Shown: in pieces, positions 20,359 to 30,860 of the stretch
Layout: every line of letters starts with the position of its first letter
Numbering within the stretch: position 1 is the stretch's first letter
From: Protonemura montana
Taxonomy: Eukaryota; Arthropoda; Insecta; Plecoptera; Nemouridae
Direction: 5' to 3'
DNA: 64,000 nt
Assembly: GCA_947568835.1 (NCBI GenBank)
Contig: OX387608.1
Span: 8,098,001-8,162,000 of the forward strand
Notes under the pieces: generated by a model
What the model saw: only the letters and a program-made list of their open reading frames with translations
What the model was told of the DNA's origin: nothing
Database searches by the model: none
Program-made: the position numbers and the translations under genes

Positions 20359-20866
20359 CTCCGTGCTAAAATGAAAACTGGTCCAGACGTTGTTTGTTGT
20401 TGTTTGTTGGTTGCTGGAAGAAAGGATAGCCTACAGGTCCTGCGAAATGAAACAAGGAAACCATGAAAGCCACTGGTATTCTTTTTGAAACAGGAATTTA
20501 ACGAAAGTCCAGTGCTGACAAGTAAAGTTGTTGTAAATTATACCTTTGAGATGAATGGCTAAAAATGTTGAGCTGGCTTGCAAGCTTTCAGTGATGATTT
20601 TGTAGTAGAAAATGTCCCTACGCACACAACGTGGAATAAACTCGTTGGTTTTTTGCTTGAATGAGGACTCGAACAAGGGCAACGACGACCCCAAAAGGAC
20701 GGCCAAAACATCCAACGCCGAGTGCGGACAGCGCCATAAAGATTCGTACGACTAATTGCTCCAACTAAATCTTTAGCAGCCTGCTTAACCCTTGCCATAA
20801 ATACCCACTCATCCACCCACCCACCAGCACAGAGAGCTTCTTTCTACCCCTATCTCATTTACACAG

Positions 20867-20929
20867 GCTACGACGACCTATTGGCCAACGCACAGACCAG
20901 GGACTTACCTATGCTGCAACTCATCCTGA
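20867..20929 (+). CDS. Candidate internal coding exon, 63 nt (unassigned protein)
   Basis: Acceptor ctatctcatttacacag ends at 20866. The exon is 63 nt and the donor GTAAGAAC starts at 20930. Entered in phase 2 it reads GYDDLLANAQTRDLPMLQLIL with one base left over, so it is frame-neutral. Fifteen of 20 third positions are G or C in AT-rich surroundings, which favours this frame. The helical leucine-rich peptide is protein-like, but I cannot name the family. No flanking exon in a matching phase was firmly identified; the 26097 exon fits better in phase 0. It could be part of a long-intron gene on the plus strand. Confidence 0.35.
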   Translation, partial: ATTTYWPTHRPGTYLCCNSS

Positions 20930-21132
20930 GTAAGAACCAATCTACTAAAAGGATTCAGTTTTCATTTCGTGCAGTGAATTATCACAGTGGGTGTTTGCTG
21001 GTGTTTTTTAAAGTCATAATCTTTGAACACAATATTTTATATTTTGCAATGTGTGCGTGGTTGTTCATGAAAATTTTGAGAAAATTAAATTACTCTCTTT
21101 TAAATCTTAGATACCCTATTTCCTACCTGGTA

Positions 21133-21149
21133 GTAGTCGTCGTCGTTCG

Positions 21150-21180
<31 letters not shown>

Positions 21181-21181
21181 T
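21133..21181 (+). repeat. (GTC)n microsatellite
   Basis: Trinucleotide run tagtagtcgtcgtc... with one interruption. Confidence 0.95.
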
Positions 21182-21255
21182 TTTAATTTTCGATTCTGGG
21201 TTTTTTTCATTGAATGTCTGCATATTGCCGAACAGTTTGGCATCTTGGCTTTTGT

Positions 21256-21535
21256 GCAATCACCGACGTTGAAAGGGTGATCATCATGCTCGGAATCTGT
21301 TCGGGAGAGAGGTTAGAGGGATGAAAGTTAGTACATGCAACTTCAATTTCCTTGCTTATTAACCTGTAGATATCATGAATTTGTGGACATGTCCTTTATT
21401 CACGTTATACCGTCTTTCGAAAGGTACGTTAAGCCAGTGGTCCCCTTTGTGCTCTTTGACAGAAGTAGGGAACTGTCCGGCACCGGGTTTCTCCTCCACC
21501 CTTCTAGTGTAGGTAATGTACATCATCATCTTCAT
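21256..21535 (+). mobile_element. 5S-SINE, 5' part of a host copy (interrupted by another SINE)
   Basis: Partly deleted 5S head (aatcaccgacgttgaaagggtg) followed by the body to catcatcatcttcat. The 3' end of the same copy lies beyond a minus-strand SINE, at 21984-22088. Confidence 0.8.
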
Positions 21536-21976
21536 ATTATTTTTATTATTTGTGCTGTTTAACGACGCACTGTTTTGACAACTGGCCATGCGGCACTGGT
21601 CTAATGGCGTCGGTGAATGAGTGGATGATGATGAGGATGATGATGAACCTAACCTAGCCTAGAAGGGAGGAGGGGAAACCCAGTGCCGGCACGTAGCCTA
21701 CTCCTGTCGAAGAGCACCAAGGGGACCACCGGCTTCACGTCCCTTCCGAAGGACGGTACAACTCGAACAGCAGGATTCCTCCACAAATCCTTGCTGTCGA
21801 GAGGTTGATAAGCAAGGCGAGTGTAGTTGCTGTACTAACTTTCATCCCTCCAACCTCTCTCCCGAACAGAACTGTTCATGTGTATAATGGTCACCCATCC
21901 AATACCTGACCCAGCGCAGTGTTGCTTAACTTCGGTGATCTAACGAGAACCGGTGTTTCCAACACGCCAAACCGTT
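21536..21976 (-). mobile_element. 5S-SINE, full length, near consensus, nested insertion
   Basis: Best-preserved copy in the window. On the minus strand it starts aacggtttggcgtgttgg, then ggttctcgttagatcaccg, the C box ggatgggtgacc and the body. Next come the palindromic ccttcggaagg, gtgccggcac and gatga repeats, ending gtcgttaaaca plus an AT-rich tail (21536-21551 on plus). It sits inside another SINE. A 9-base duplication catcttcat flanks it at 21527-21535 and 21984-21992. Confidence 0.93.
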
Positions 21977-21983
21977 CATCTTC

Positions 21984-22088
21984 CATCTTCATTACCATCT
22001 TCTTATTCACCGACGACTTTGCACCAGTGCTGCAGGGCCCGTTGTCAAACAATGCTTCGTTAAACCAAACAAACCAATCAAATAAATC
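21984..22088 (+). mobile_element. 5S-SINE 3' part of the interrupted host copy
   Basis: Continues the copy from 21256-21535: tattcaccgacgactttgc..., ccgttgtcaaac, ttcgttaaaccaaac and an aatcaaataaat tail. Confidence 0.8.
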
Positions 22089-24486
22089 CGAGTAAAAATT
22101 GTAACATCACGATTAGCTGCTCACGTCACAGCAGAAAAACTGAAATAAGCCGAAATTAGCACAAATTATTCCAAATCTTCTGTAACTAACTAGAAGAGCC
22201 CGAAGTGACCCGACAACTCACGACTCCCACGAATCGCCTCCTGACGGTTTCTTGCGACACACACGGCATGTTAAAACTGGCATTAGGTGTTCCCCGGAAT
22301 GGGAAGGGGGGAGGGGGGGCGACCGGGAGTGGATTCACCCCTTCATTAAAGTTCAACGTTAGCGGCCCGCCCTAGTAATCCCTCGGGGGCACGTGGGGGC
22401 AGGGGGCCAGGAAGGCGATTTACCTTCGGGATTATGGATCGAGAGCATGCCGCTGGTAGGTACAGCTGCACCCGAGCACGGCCCGTTGCGAGTTAGAACG
22501 GTGAATTTCGCATGTGTTTTGCGGCGTTTTGTTCGTTTGGACCGCAGTTGATAGGGGTGGGTGTCGCAGTCCCCGTGTAAATCTTATGCTTGGAAGCTTG
22601 TGGTTCAGAAAGCTTTATTACGAGAGCGCTTGGGGTTTAATGATATGGTGGTTTTGTTTCTAGCAGTGTTTTAAATTTTAGAATAAGTTGCACCGGTTTG
22701 TTTGTTTGTCTGCAATCTAGCCCGTGGGAGAAGATGCTAGGCCAAGGACTGCCTCCTTATAGCATTGCTACTAAGTAATTCATGATATTGCAGATATGAT
22801 TTTTGTGGCGTAATTTCAAAAAAATTATTCTGTCTGCAAAATTAATCGAAATTTAATTGTAATTGGCAGAAAAATTCTTAAAATAGCTAAAAAAAATAAA
22901 GATCTTGGCATAATAAAAGCTACAAAGCAACAGAAAAATAGCGGAAATCAGCAGATATTGGTATTTTTGTAATTTTTTTTATTTAAAGTTGGCCTGCATG
23001 TCACCCTAAAGTGGTATGTCAGAAAAGTATGTTTTTCTCCAAACGGAGTATAATTGACATTGCCATGACACATTTTTAAACTTTGATTTGTCTTCGAGAC
23101 TAAATTATAATTAAAAAAATATATATACTGAATTAGTTGTTTCAATTGTCGAACTTTTAATTTTGGACAGTTTTTTTTTCAAGCTGCAATGGTCATGGTA
23201 CATTTTTTTTAGCTGGTTTGATCATTATTGCCAACATGACATATTTGTAAATTTAGCGTTTAAAATATATATTTTCAAGCTATAACAGCATGTTAATATT
23301 TTTTTTTAGAAATGAAGTTAAATGACCATGATTGCAAATTACATGTGTTGAAAATTCATGGTGAATACAGGTCGACGACAGCTGTCATTTCAATAACCAT
23401 ATGTCCAATATCTAGTCGCAATAGTTTATTTTTCAAGTGCCAAAATGTTCATTTACATTTCTGGAAAAATGTATACCTATAACGTACACTTCCATAATGG
23501 CCGGTACATTGAATTAATGTTGTCTTGAAAATTTCTAAACATTACTTATAGATAACTTGTGCTTCATAACCGCACCAATAGCATACCGTACATAATTAGC
23601 TTTAAAAAACAAAAAAGCCATTATCTTCTAAAGATAAATAATTCTGTCCGACCACCGACTAATTATTTACAACAGAACATAAACAGCAATCAAATGTTAA
23701 TTACATTCATACAGCAATTAGGAATTGTGCTTGCATTATCCGTCATAAAATCACAACCATTATGCTCTTTCCTCTACAATACAATAATAGCAAATAATAC
23801 AACGTTTCTCTACTAGAAATATTCTCATTGCTACCCAAGCGAACATAGAAAATTGATGATAATGATCTGCAGACAAATCCGACTCAGCCACAATAATGCA
23901 CCTGTGCTTTGGTAATAAACCAATTTGATTTACATATTCAATATTTAAGTACCCCTTAATATACCATCCATTGCCCATACATAAAATAGCCAGTGCAGTA
24001 CTAAAATAGACCCCATGGTATATATCAGCCAAAGCAAATCAAGTATATTACCTACCCATTAAGGTATGCACAGCTAAAACAGGGCACTCAAACGAAGCTA
24101 AAAACTGCACTCTCTTATCTTTGTGAAATCAATGTTAAATTAGTGAATATCGGGTCATAATTTAGCTATTATATGCCATAAGGTCCATGTGTATACGTAT
24201 ATAGCTCCTTGTGACTGCGACGCGATGACGTTTGCGTGACCACTCGACATCACTCACTACGTGTCAGGGTCGAGAAAAGTGGTGGAGAAAATCGATAATT
24301 TCATAATATAAATATTTTGACATGCTCTCGTGGGCATTGCATTTTTTTGTTGTTGTTATAATGATTGTGCATGATGTAAGCCTGTGTATGTGTGTGTTTT
24401 TAAACAGTTTATACTCTTTTGGTTATCGAAGATCTCTGTCAACACTCGGAATATAGGATTTAAAACGGATTTCCTTTTGTTAAATT
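22089..24486. other. Unique DNA: CpG-rich patch then very AT-rich
   Basis: A GC-rich patch at 22190-22560 includes short G runs and gggcacgtggggg. From about 22780 to 24200 the sequence is very AT-rich. Segments such as ttttcaagct...catggta-poly(T) recur about 94 bases apart (23178 and 23272), suggesting a decayed tandem repeat. No gene was recognised. Confidence 0.4.
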
Positions 24487-24548
24487 TCAGGTTTAGAGTT
24501 AAGCAACACTTTTCTGATGCAGACATTTGAGTGGGTGACCGTCTTGAC
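24487..24548 (+). mobile_element. 5S-head remnant
   Basis: gagttaagcaacact and gagtgggtgaccgtc keep the A-box and C-box spacing of the SINE head. The rest of the element is absent. Confidence 0.5.
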
Positions 24549-26096
24549 AGTTTCTCTTTTTTTTTCAGTAAATATACGGTTGCCAATAGATGTAAACCTA
24601 AAAAACAAAACTTTAAATACTATTTAAACGTTTTTTAGCAGAGTAGCTTTTTTATTTCTACTATTATGGGAATAAAATGAATTTATAAAATATATTTTAC
24701 AAATTGACCGGCTGGTGTTTAGTTACTACGTTGGCGGCTAGATGGCGTTGCTCGTATTGCTAGCCGCATCTGAGCCCCGACCGCCATTGGCTGAAGTGAC
24801 AGAAACACTAATGGCGTCGCCAGTGCCAGTGTGATACTACTACTCGTTGTTTACTATCATCAATTTGATACAATTAACTTTAATAATTAGACAGGTGCTG
24901 TGTACCATGTGCTTTTCATATACCGTACTACCTCAATCACAATGTGCCATATTTAAAAAGTGTTCAAATGCGTAACTAGTGTGCAGTGATTTCAAACTAC
25001 TTGGTAAGTTTCACTTGTTCTAAACTTGGAATGTGGGATGGTGTTTTTTTTTCCCTTGTTCGTTGAGTTAGTTTCGACTACGCCGTCGCTAGGTTACACA
25101 ACGCTGTCACCAAACACATGTCACGTTTTTGCCCCCAAATCGCGGCCGTCTGGCGCGAAACATGTGTGTCGTGAATTAATTTGACTCGATCAAACGAAAA
25201 CGTTATACGAAGTAGACCACATGTTGATGTTTAATTCTCGGCCTTCACAAAATCCCGTGGCTTTTGACCTATTTCGAGCAGCGCGTGGGCAATATTTTGA
25301 CACTACATCCCTGGTCACGGTGAAATTCGTGTGAAAATTGACTAAAGTTTCCGGGTTTTAACGTGGTGTGCAGGTTTTTTTGATCAATTCTGTCGGCCGA
25401 TAGTCGTAAAAATGTCATGTGCTGATGGCAGGCTGGCGGGGTACACATCTGGCCAAAATTGTGTGCCACATACATAGCCGGTACGATCACGTTTTGCACT
25501 TTGACGTTCTTGACTTTTTTACAGCAGATAACTACACCTTTTATAGGCAATCGCATTTCATGTACACTCTGTAACGATGGTGATATCAGTGTATTGATGA
25601 TTTGCACGTATTGACGACGGCGACGTCACTGCTAAAGCACGACGGAGTTGGAAGGTTCTTGCTTACATCGATTCGAACGCAAATTTCGTTCAAAAACCTC
25701 TAAAAAAAAATGCCTTAAATTTCAGATGATTATCTGTATGCAAATTGATTAGATAATGAAGCAGGATGTTGAAGAAATGTATGTTTAAAATGACAGGGAA
25801 CGATAACATGACATCAGAAAGATAACATTTTTTAATGTCTGCTGTTGTTTAAATTTGACAGTTTAATGACATGTGTGTATCTTACTTGTTTACTGTTAGT
25901 CTTTTTGACTTCTCTTCGATTGATCATGTAATGTGTGTGTAATTATTTTGAGAACCAAACCCCTTAGATGGCTCCACCAATCAAAATCTCAGGCTTTTTC
26001 ACCTTATTTTTGCCCCTTTTATCCAAAATTTGACAAGCAACACAAGTAATCAATCTATCACTCAAAACAAGTGACTAAACATACCAATTGTTTCAG
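24549..26096. other. Unique DNA with possible untranslated first exon
   Basis: A moderately GC-rich stretch at 24730-24830 contains an inverted CCAAT (gccattggct). A strong donor, cttg|GTAAGTTT, has its GT at 25004. The segment between has only very short ATG frames, so if transcribed it would be untranslated. Further CpG-rich pieces lie at 25060-25190 and 25610-25670. Confidence 0.3.
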
Positions 26097-26162
26097 GTGT
26101 GCTGCGAGCGCGCGATCTCAGGAGCCGGGAACCGCACGCCGCTGCCCCTGGTGCAACACAAG
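26097..26162 (+). CDS. Candidate internal coding exon, 66 nt (unassigned protein)
   Basis: A branch-like gactaaac and acceptor caattgtttcag lead in, and the donor aag|GTAGGC follows. The 66-nt exon is strongly GC-rich while both flanks are AT-rich. In phase 0 it reads VCCERAISGAGNRTPLPLVQ then HK, and 19 of 22 third positions are G or C, which favours this frame over the two other open ones. The protein was not recognised. With the donor-like site at 25004 it could form part of a plus-strand transcript. It could also be a non-coding alternative exon. Confidence 0.35.
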
Positions 26163-26977
26163 GTAGGCAACCTCGACACATCTCCTTTAACAATTGCACT
26201 TGGCTAGGTTAAGCAATCGTGAGCAGCAATCATTCGCTGCTGGATTATTAATTTCTTTTCAAATCGATAACCGATGATTGCTAGATTCCAACCTTCTTTT
26301 TAAGTTGGCTTGATTGTAATGATAGCCAAACGGCGTGACTGAACAAAAAATTGAAAATATATCTTCATGTTGTAAACTTTAGCCAGTTTAATTGTTCTGG
26401 TAATTGAAGGGTAATTGAATTTTATCCGGTTGTAATCTTTATCGTCGATCAGCAAGCAACCATTATTTAAGGTACCTTCGCATCAGATCGTAGCCGTTAC
26501 CCAAGGTAATAATGCGAAAAATGTGCAGTTATGACCAATATACTAGCAAAAAATACCTCGGCATACTGTTCCCGACATAAAAATCGTTTTTTTAACAACC
26601 GAACGCGTCGTTCACCATCGAAACGCTACCAGTTTTATGTCAGCTTTATCGCGCCAAAGCAAAAAAAAACGTCGAGATCGAAGTGTCGTTTTGTGCACAT
26701 GGCCATTAAGATCGTGTGGCAAACATTTATGTGCAGTGCTACCCTCGAGTCGATACCCTCTCATCGATCTGGCCGTGACTGTAGAGTGGCGCCGTCGTCG
26801 GCTGTCGGGCGAACTACGTGCTAGGGGTGGATTGTACCCTCGTACAAACGCGACGCCAAGCGGTGGCTCGGCGAACTGTCAGGACCTGCGTTTGCCGAGA
26901 GTTGAGCGGCGACTGGATGGGATGTGTTGGGCTTGGTCGGGTTCGAGTACGGGGAATATTGCGTCATTGGTATTTTG
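26163..26977. other. Unique DNA, GC-rich towards the right
   Basis: 26680-26960 is CpG-rich with overlapping open frames on both strands. None shows a recognisable product or splice pattern. Confidence 0.4.
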
Positions 26978-27356
26978 TTTTTGTCGTGGGTGACGTATTG
27001 GCCCGTCGGCTTTGGTCTAATGGCGTTGGTAAATGAGTGGGTGATATGAAGATGTGATGGTGTTGCTAACCTAAAAGGGAGGACGATATATACGGTGCCG
27101 GCACGTAGCGTTATATCAAAGAGCACCACCGGTATAATGTCCCTTCCGAAGGACATGACGAGTCGAACAACAGGATTTCTCCACAAATTCATACACAAGG
27201 CGAATGCGTTTGTTGTACTAATTACCATGCCTCCAACCTCTCCTAAACAGAACTGATAATGAGCATGATGGTCATCCATCCAATACCTGATCCAGCGCAG
27301 TGTTGCTTAACTGCGGAGATGTCAAGAAAACCCTTGTTTCTGACACGCTAAATCGC
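26978..27356 (-). mobile_element. 5S-SINE, diverged
   Basis: Reverse copy with ggtctaatggcgttgg, cccttccgaaggac, the C-box side gatggtcatccatcc and ttgcttaactgcggagatg. The tail is poorly preserved. Confidence 0.85.
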
Positions 27357-27447
27357 TGGGTTTTCAAAGGAAAGATTTTTTATGTAGTTTTTACTGAGGG
27401 TGAAACTAGTGCTACTTGGATATATTGAATGTGGGCTACTGCCAGTC

Positions 27448-27478
27448 TGATGATGAAGCTAACCTAGCCTAGAAGGCA
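27448..27478 (-). mobile_element. Small 5S-SINE fragment
   Basis: gatgatgaagctaacctagcctagaagg equals the 3' third of the SINE in reverse. Only about 30 bases remain. Confidence 0.5.
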
Positions 27479-28401
27479 ACAGATTTTGAACCGTCCTCCT
27501 GGCCAACATCACTGAACAGTATCGGCTACTGATTTTATTTGGCAGCATCAAAGGGAGCCCATCGTGGACATGGAGTCGACACCCAGGGAGCACCTATTCA
27601 AAGCACAAATTATTGCATTTATAGGGTATTATCAAATATCTATGCTGTCCAAGACATGCCTCAATAGAGCTGACAAAGAGTGTACCAGGCAACATTACAT
27701 GGCATGAACGTCATATCGCCTTCCAAACCCTAAATAGGTCCAGAGAGAATGATTGACTTCAATCTTCCTAAACGTCCTAAACCTACCGAGGTTAAGATGA
27801 AGATGGAAGCATCTGATCGGCAGTGACCATGAATATGAGCTTTTTTCCGGACACTCATGAAAGATCAAAACACGGGTATCCAGCCGGCACTGGCGGCGGC
27901 CAACTTGTAATTTTGCAAAAGAGCTCACGGTCTTCTCGAATTATTGCGTTTCGTTTGTTAGGCTGGTTGCTTTCGAAAGCAGGATTTTGGTAAGCCCCAA
28001 GTATGCTTTGAGAACTTCGTGCAAGGATGGCTGCAGCATGTCATCGCGTTCAAAATCATCCCCGTGTGCCGCCACGGGCTTATTATTTTTACACATGGCA
28101 AGACTTTTTGTGCAAAGCTACCGCTCTCACTCTGTGGGTGGTGAGATATCAATGGGAAGAATCTTCTTGCGACGCAGTCGTGTGCCATGGTTTGGGAACC
28201 GAAAGCACGCTGTGATATATATATATGTATATGTTTTTTTTTTGTGAATTTTTCCTGTGGTTTGGAGAAAGTAGAGAATTCAGTAAACTCAGATTGCGAA
28301 TTGTGCGTTGACTCGCCGAACTTTGCCGCAATTGTGATTGTATTTCGGAGAACGGATGATCTTCAATTCGCTATTTTGCACACTCGTTTTTAACCTCGCA
28401 T
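27479..28401. other. Unique sequence
   Basis: No gene or repeat recognised. A short (TA) stretch at 28215-28231. Confidence 0.45.
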
Positions 28402-28412
28402 AGGAGCGGAAA

Positions 28413-28753
28413 CACACCGAACGGTTTGGCGTGTTGGAAACTCCGGTTCTTGTGAGAAAATCAAAGAAACACCGCGCAGGGTTGGGTAGTAGATGGGGGA
28501 CCATCATACAAATGCGCAGTTATGCTCACCTGTTTTTCGCGTTGTACCGTCCTTCGGAAGGGACGTTAAGCCGGTGGACCCCCTGGTGCTCTTCTACAGG
28601 AAGGGCTACGTGCCTGCACCGATTTTCCCCTCCTCCCCTCTATGCCAGGTTAAGTTCATCATCATCCTCTTTCATTCACCGACGCTGTTAAGCCAGTTCC
28701 ATAAGGCTCTTTGTCTTAACAGTCCGTCGTTAAATCCCAGTAACCAATCAATC
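28413..28753 (+). mobile_element. 5S-SINE with 11-bp target-site duplication
   Basis: Begins cacaccgaacggtttggcg, carries a shortened 5S head and an internal deletion, and ends cgtcgttaaatcccag with an AATCAATCA-type tail. It is bounded by the direct repeat aggagcggaaa at 28402-28412 and 28754-28764. This duplication defines both ends and shows retrotransposition. Confidence 0.92.
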
Positions 28754-28764
28754 AGGAGCGGAAA

Positions 28765-30520
28765 TGAAAATAAAAGTAATTTTCTTCTCAATTTTGTACC
28801 GTAGATCGATTTTTGGAATTTCTAAATGTCCACTCCTTTGCGGGGAACGTCACAGGTAGTATATCTAGCAAAATCCGACGTCGAGTGTCCGCTCCGTCCG
28901 AGTGCTATAATCTTTGCTTCTTTCGCCACTCGATCGTGTTTAACGACGTTGTTTGTTTAACGTATCGCATGGCAACACACTACGCGGTGGTTGGACAACA
29001 ATGATCGGCGGACAAAAGACTGTATTGTGTTTCGGGCACTCACTCGACTTAAGCGATAAGCTCTGGACGAATCGATTCGGGGATCGGTATTGTGCTATGG
29101 CCAATGATGCCGTCATGCCGTACGGTATTATGCCACAGCGTCGGCTTACAACTTGCTGTAGCAATAACGTAACTTGGTCGGCGAAGTGGTGGCTGTCTTT
29201 GGGGCGTTCAGGTCTCTGGGTCTCTGGGTGGGGTTGGTGTTTTGGCTGGCATGAGGTCGGCGCTTTGGCTGTTTAGGCGATTGATGCGTAAGTGATGAGA
29301 TTTTTTTGATTTTATGTTCGTACGGAGGATCTTTGAAGTGTTTGAAAATGTGCGTTAGTTTATCTTGGCTTTTTCTTTTGCGGTTGAGACGATTTTTTAA
29401 CTAGGGCTTCACGAACACTGTTTATATAGAGTTAAGTGAAGAGCCTTTAATAGCAATGTTGATTTCGGCATTTGTTTGAAAAATATAAACATGGCATGAA
29501 GTGGCCAAAACTCTTTTGAAGAAATGCGAATAAAACTGGAACGCGAAAACTTGCAGATCTATAATTAGCAGCCATGGCACATCTCAAAACAAAAAGGATA
29601 TGCGTAAGATTTGGCTGGTTTTGTGGAGTATTTTACCATTTATGAAGTTTTTGCAAGATCTAAGTTTAGAAATTTGAAAATGGTATTCAAATTCAAATTA
29701 AATTTGTTTAACCGTAAGGTCAGTAAAGAGCAAACAACCACACAGAAAAGCAAAATGAAATCAAATGAAAAATCTCCGGTTAGTCAAAGTGAGTCGTTGC
29801 TTCGATAACTAAACGTTTATCCAATGAAGCCTATGAACTAATCCAAAAGATTTTCACTGACAAGTGAATAAAAATGATATGTTGACCATGGACGATCACG
29901 GGAATTCTGTCATGTTGTCATATCTGAAGTGGAGGTTGCTAATATAAGACACAAAGGCATTAATCACCATGTATTTTTGTCAGAATTTCATGTGTTACAG
30001 TTTGATTATGTCTTTAACAGCAATGCCTCACGTTTTAACCATGCCAGAATGATACGAGCCAGTTATGCGTTCCTCGACCACCGAAAGAATGTTGTGGTAC
30101 AGGAAGCGAACCATTATGACAGCTATACGTCATCGCTGCGCCTCCTTAAGAAGTTGGGTAACTTTATTATTATCGATATTAAATTGCCAGTGGGAGAGAT
30201 ATAATTCGGCTCGGACGCTGAGCGACGCCCACGTTGTCCGCGTCGACGGCCGCTTCGCCTCCTGGTGCAATCGTAACCGACCAAGAGATAACTTTTCACA
30301 TCACATAACTTCACATAACTTCTTACATCATGCTCCGGTCATTTGCATGCGTATTGAAATGTTGAGTTGGAATGCCATCGTAAAGTGTGTTTGGTATTTG
30401 CGTACAGATTTTTAAAAATTTTATTTGACCAAATAAAAGCGGACTGTACTTGCGCTAATTAGTAGACTTGCGGCGTTTTCGACTGGCCTGCACCAGAGCG
30501 GGCTTGAATGCCCGATGACG
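28765..30520. other. Unique DNA
   Basis: 28860-29280 is moderately GC-rich with overlapping frames. The rest is AT-rich. No recognised gene. Confidence 0.4.
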
Positions 30521-30594
30521 TCGTGCTCTCCACCGGAATTGCACCGGCTCCGATCGAGAGCGCTCCCAACCGAACACGTGATCACTAGCTGCGT
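30521..30594 (+). repeat. Dispersed repeat with CACGTGATCAC, copy 1
   Basis: About 70 bases from tgctctccaccgg to cacgtgatcactagctg, shared with 47062-47131. On the minus strand both encode QLVITC..GS.L.R..C..GGEH, which only reflects DNA homology. It abuts a truncated SINE. Confidence 0.7.
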
Positions 30595-30596
30595 TA

Positions 30597-30860
30597 CCAC
30601 CAAAGGGACCATTGGCTTAACGGGCCGTCCGAAGGACGGTACGACGCGAACAACTGGGTTCCCCCAAAAATCCATCCTGACAAGAAGTTGATAAGCAAGG
30701 CGAATGAAGTTGCTGCACAAAGATTCATCCCTCCCACCTCTCTCCCAAACAGAACTGGTCATGTGTATGATGGTCACCACTTCAATACCTGACCCAGCGC
30801 AGTGTTGCTTAAGTTCGGTGGTCTCATGAGAACTGGCGTTTAAAACACGCCAAACCGTTC
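30597..30860 (-). mobile_element. 5S-SINE, 3'-truncated
   Basis: Good 5' half on the minus strand: ggtttggcgtgttttaaacg, then ccagttctcatgagacc, the A and C boxes and the body to ccgtccgaagg. The 3' third is missing. Confidence 0.85.

Noticed and set aside
26821..27279. 152-codon minus-strand frame
   Set aside because: Mostly SINE sequence read through. Related peptides recur wherever the SINE occurs.
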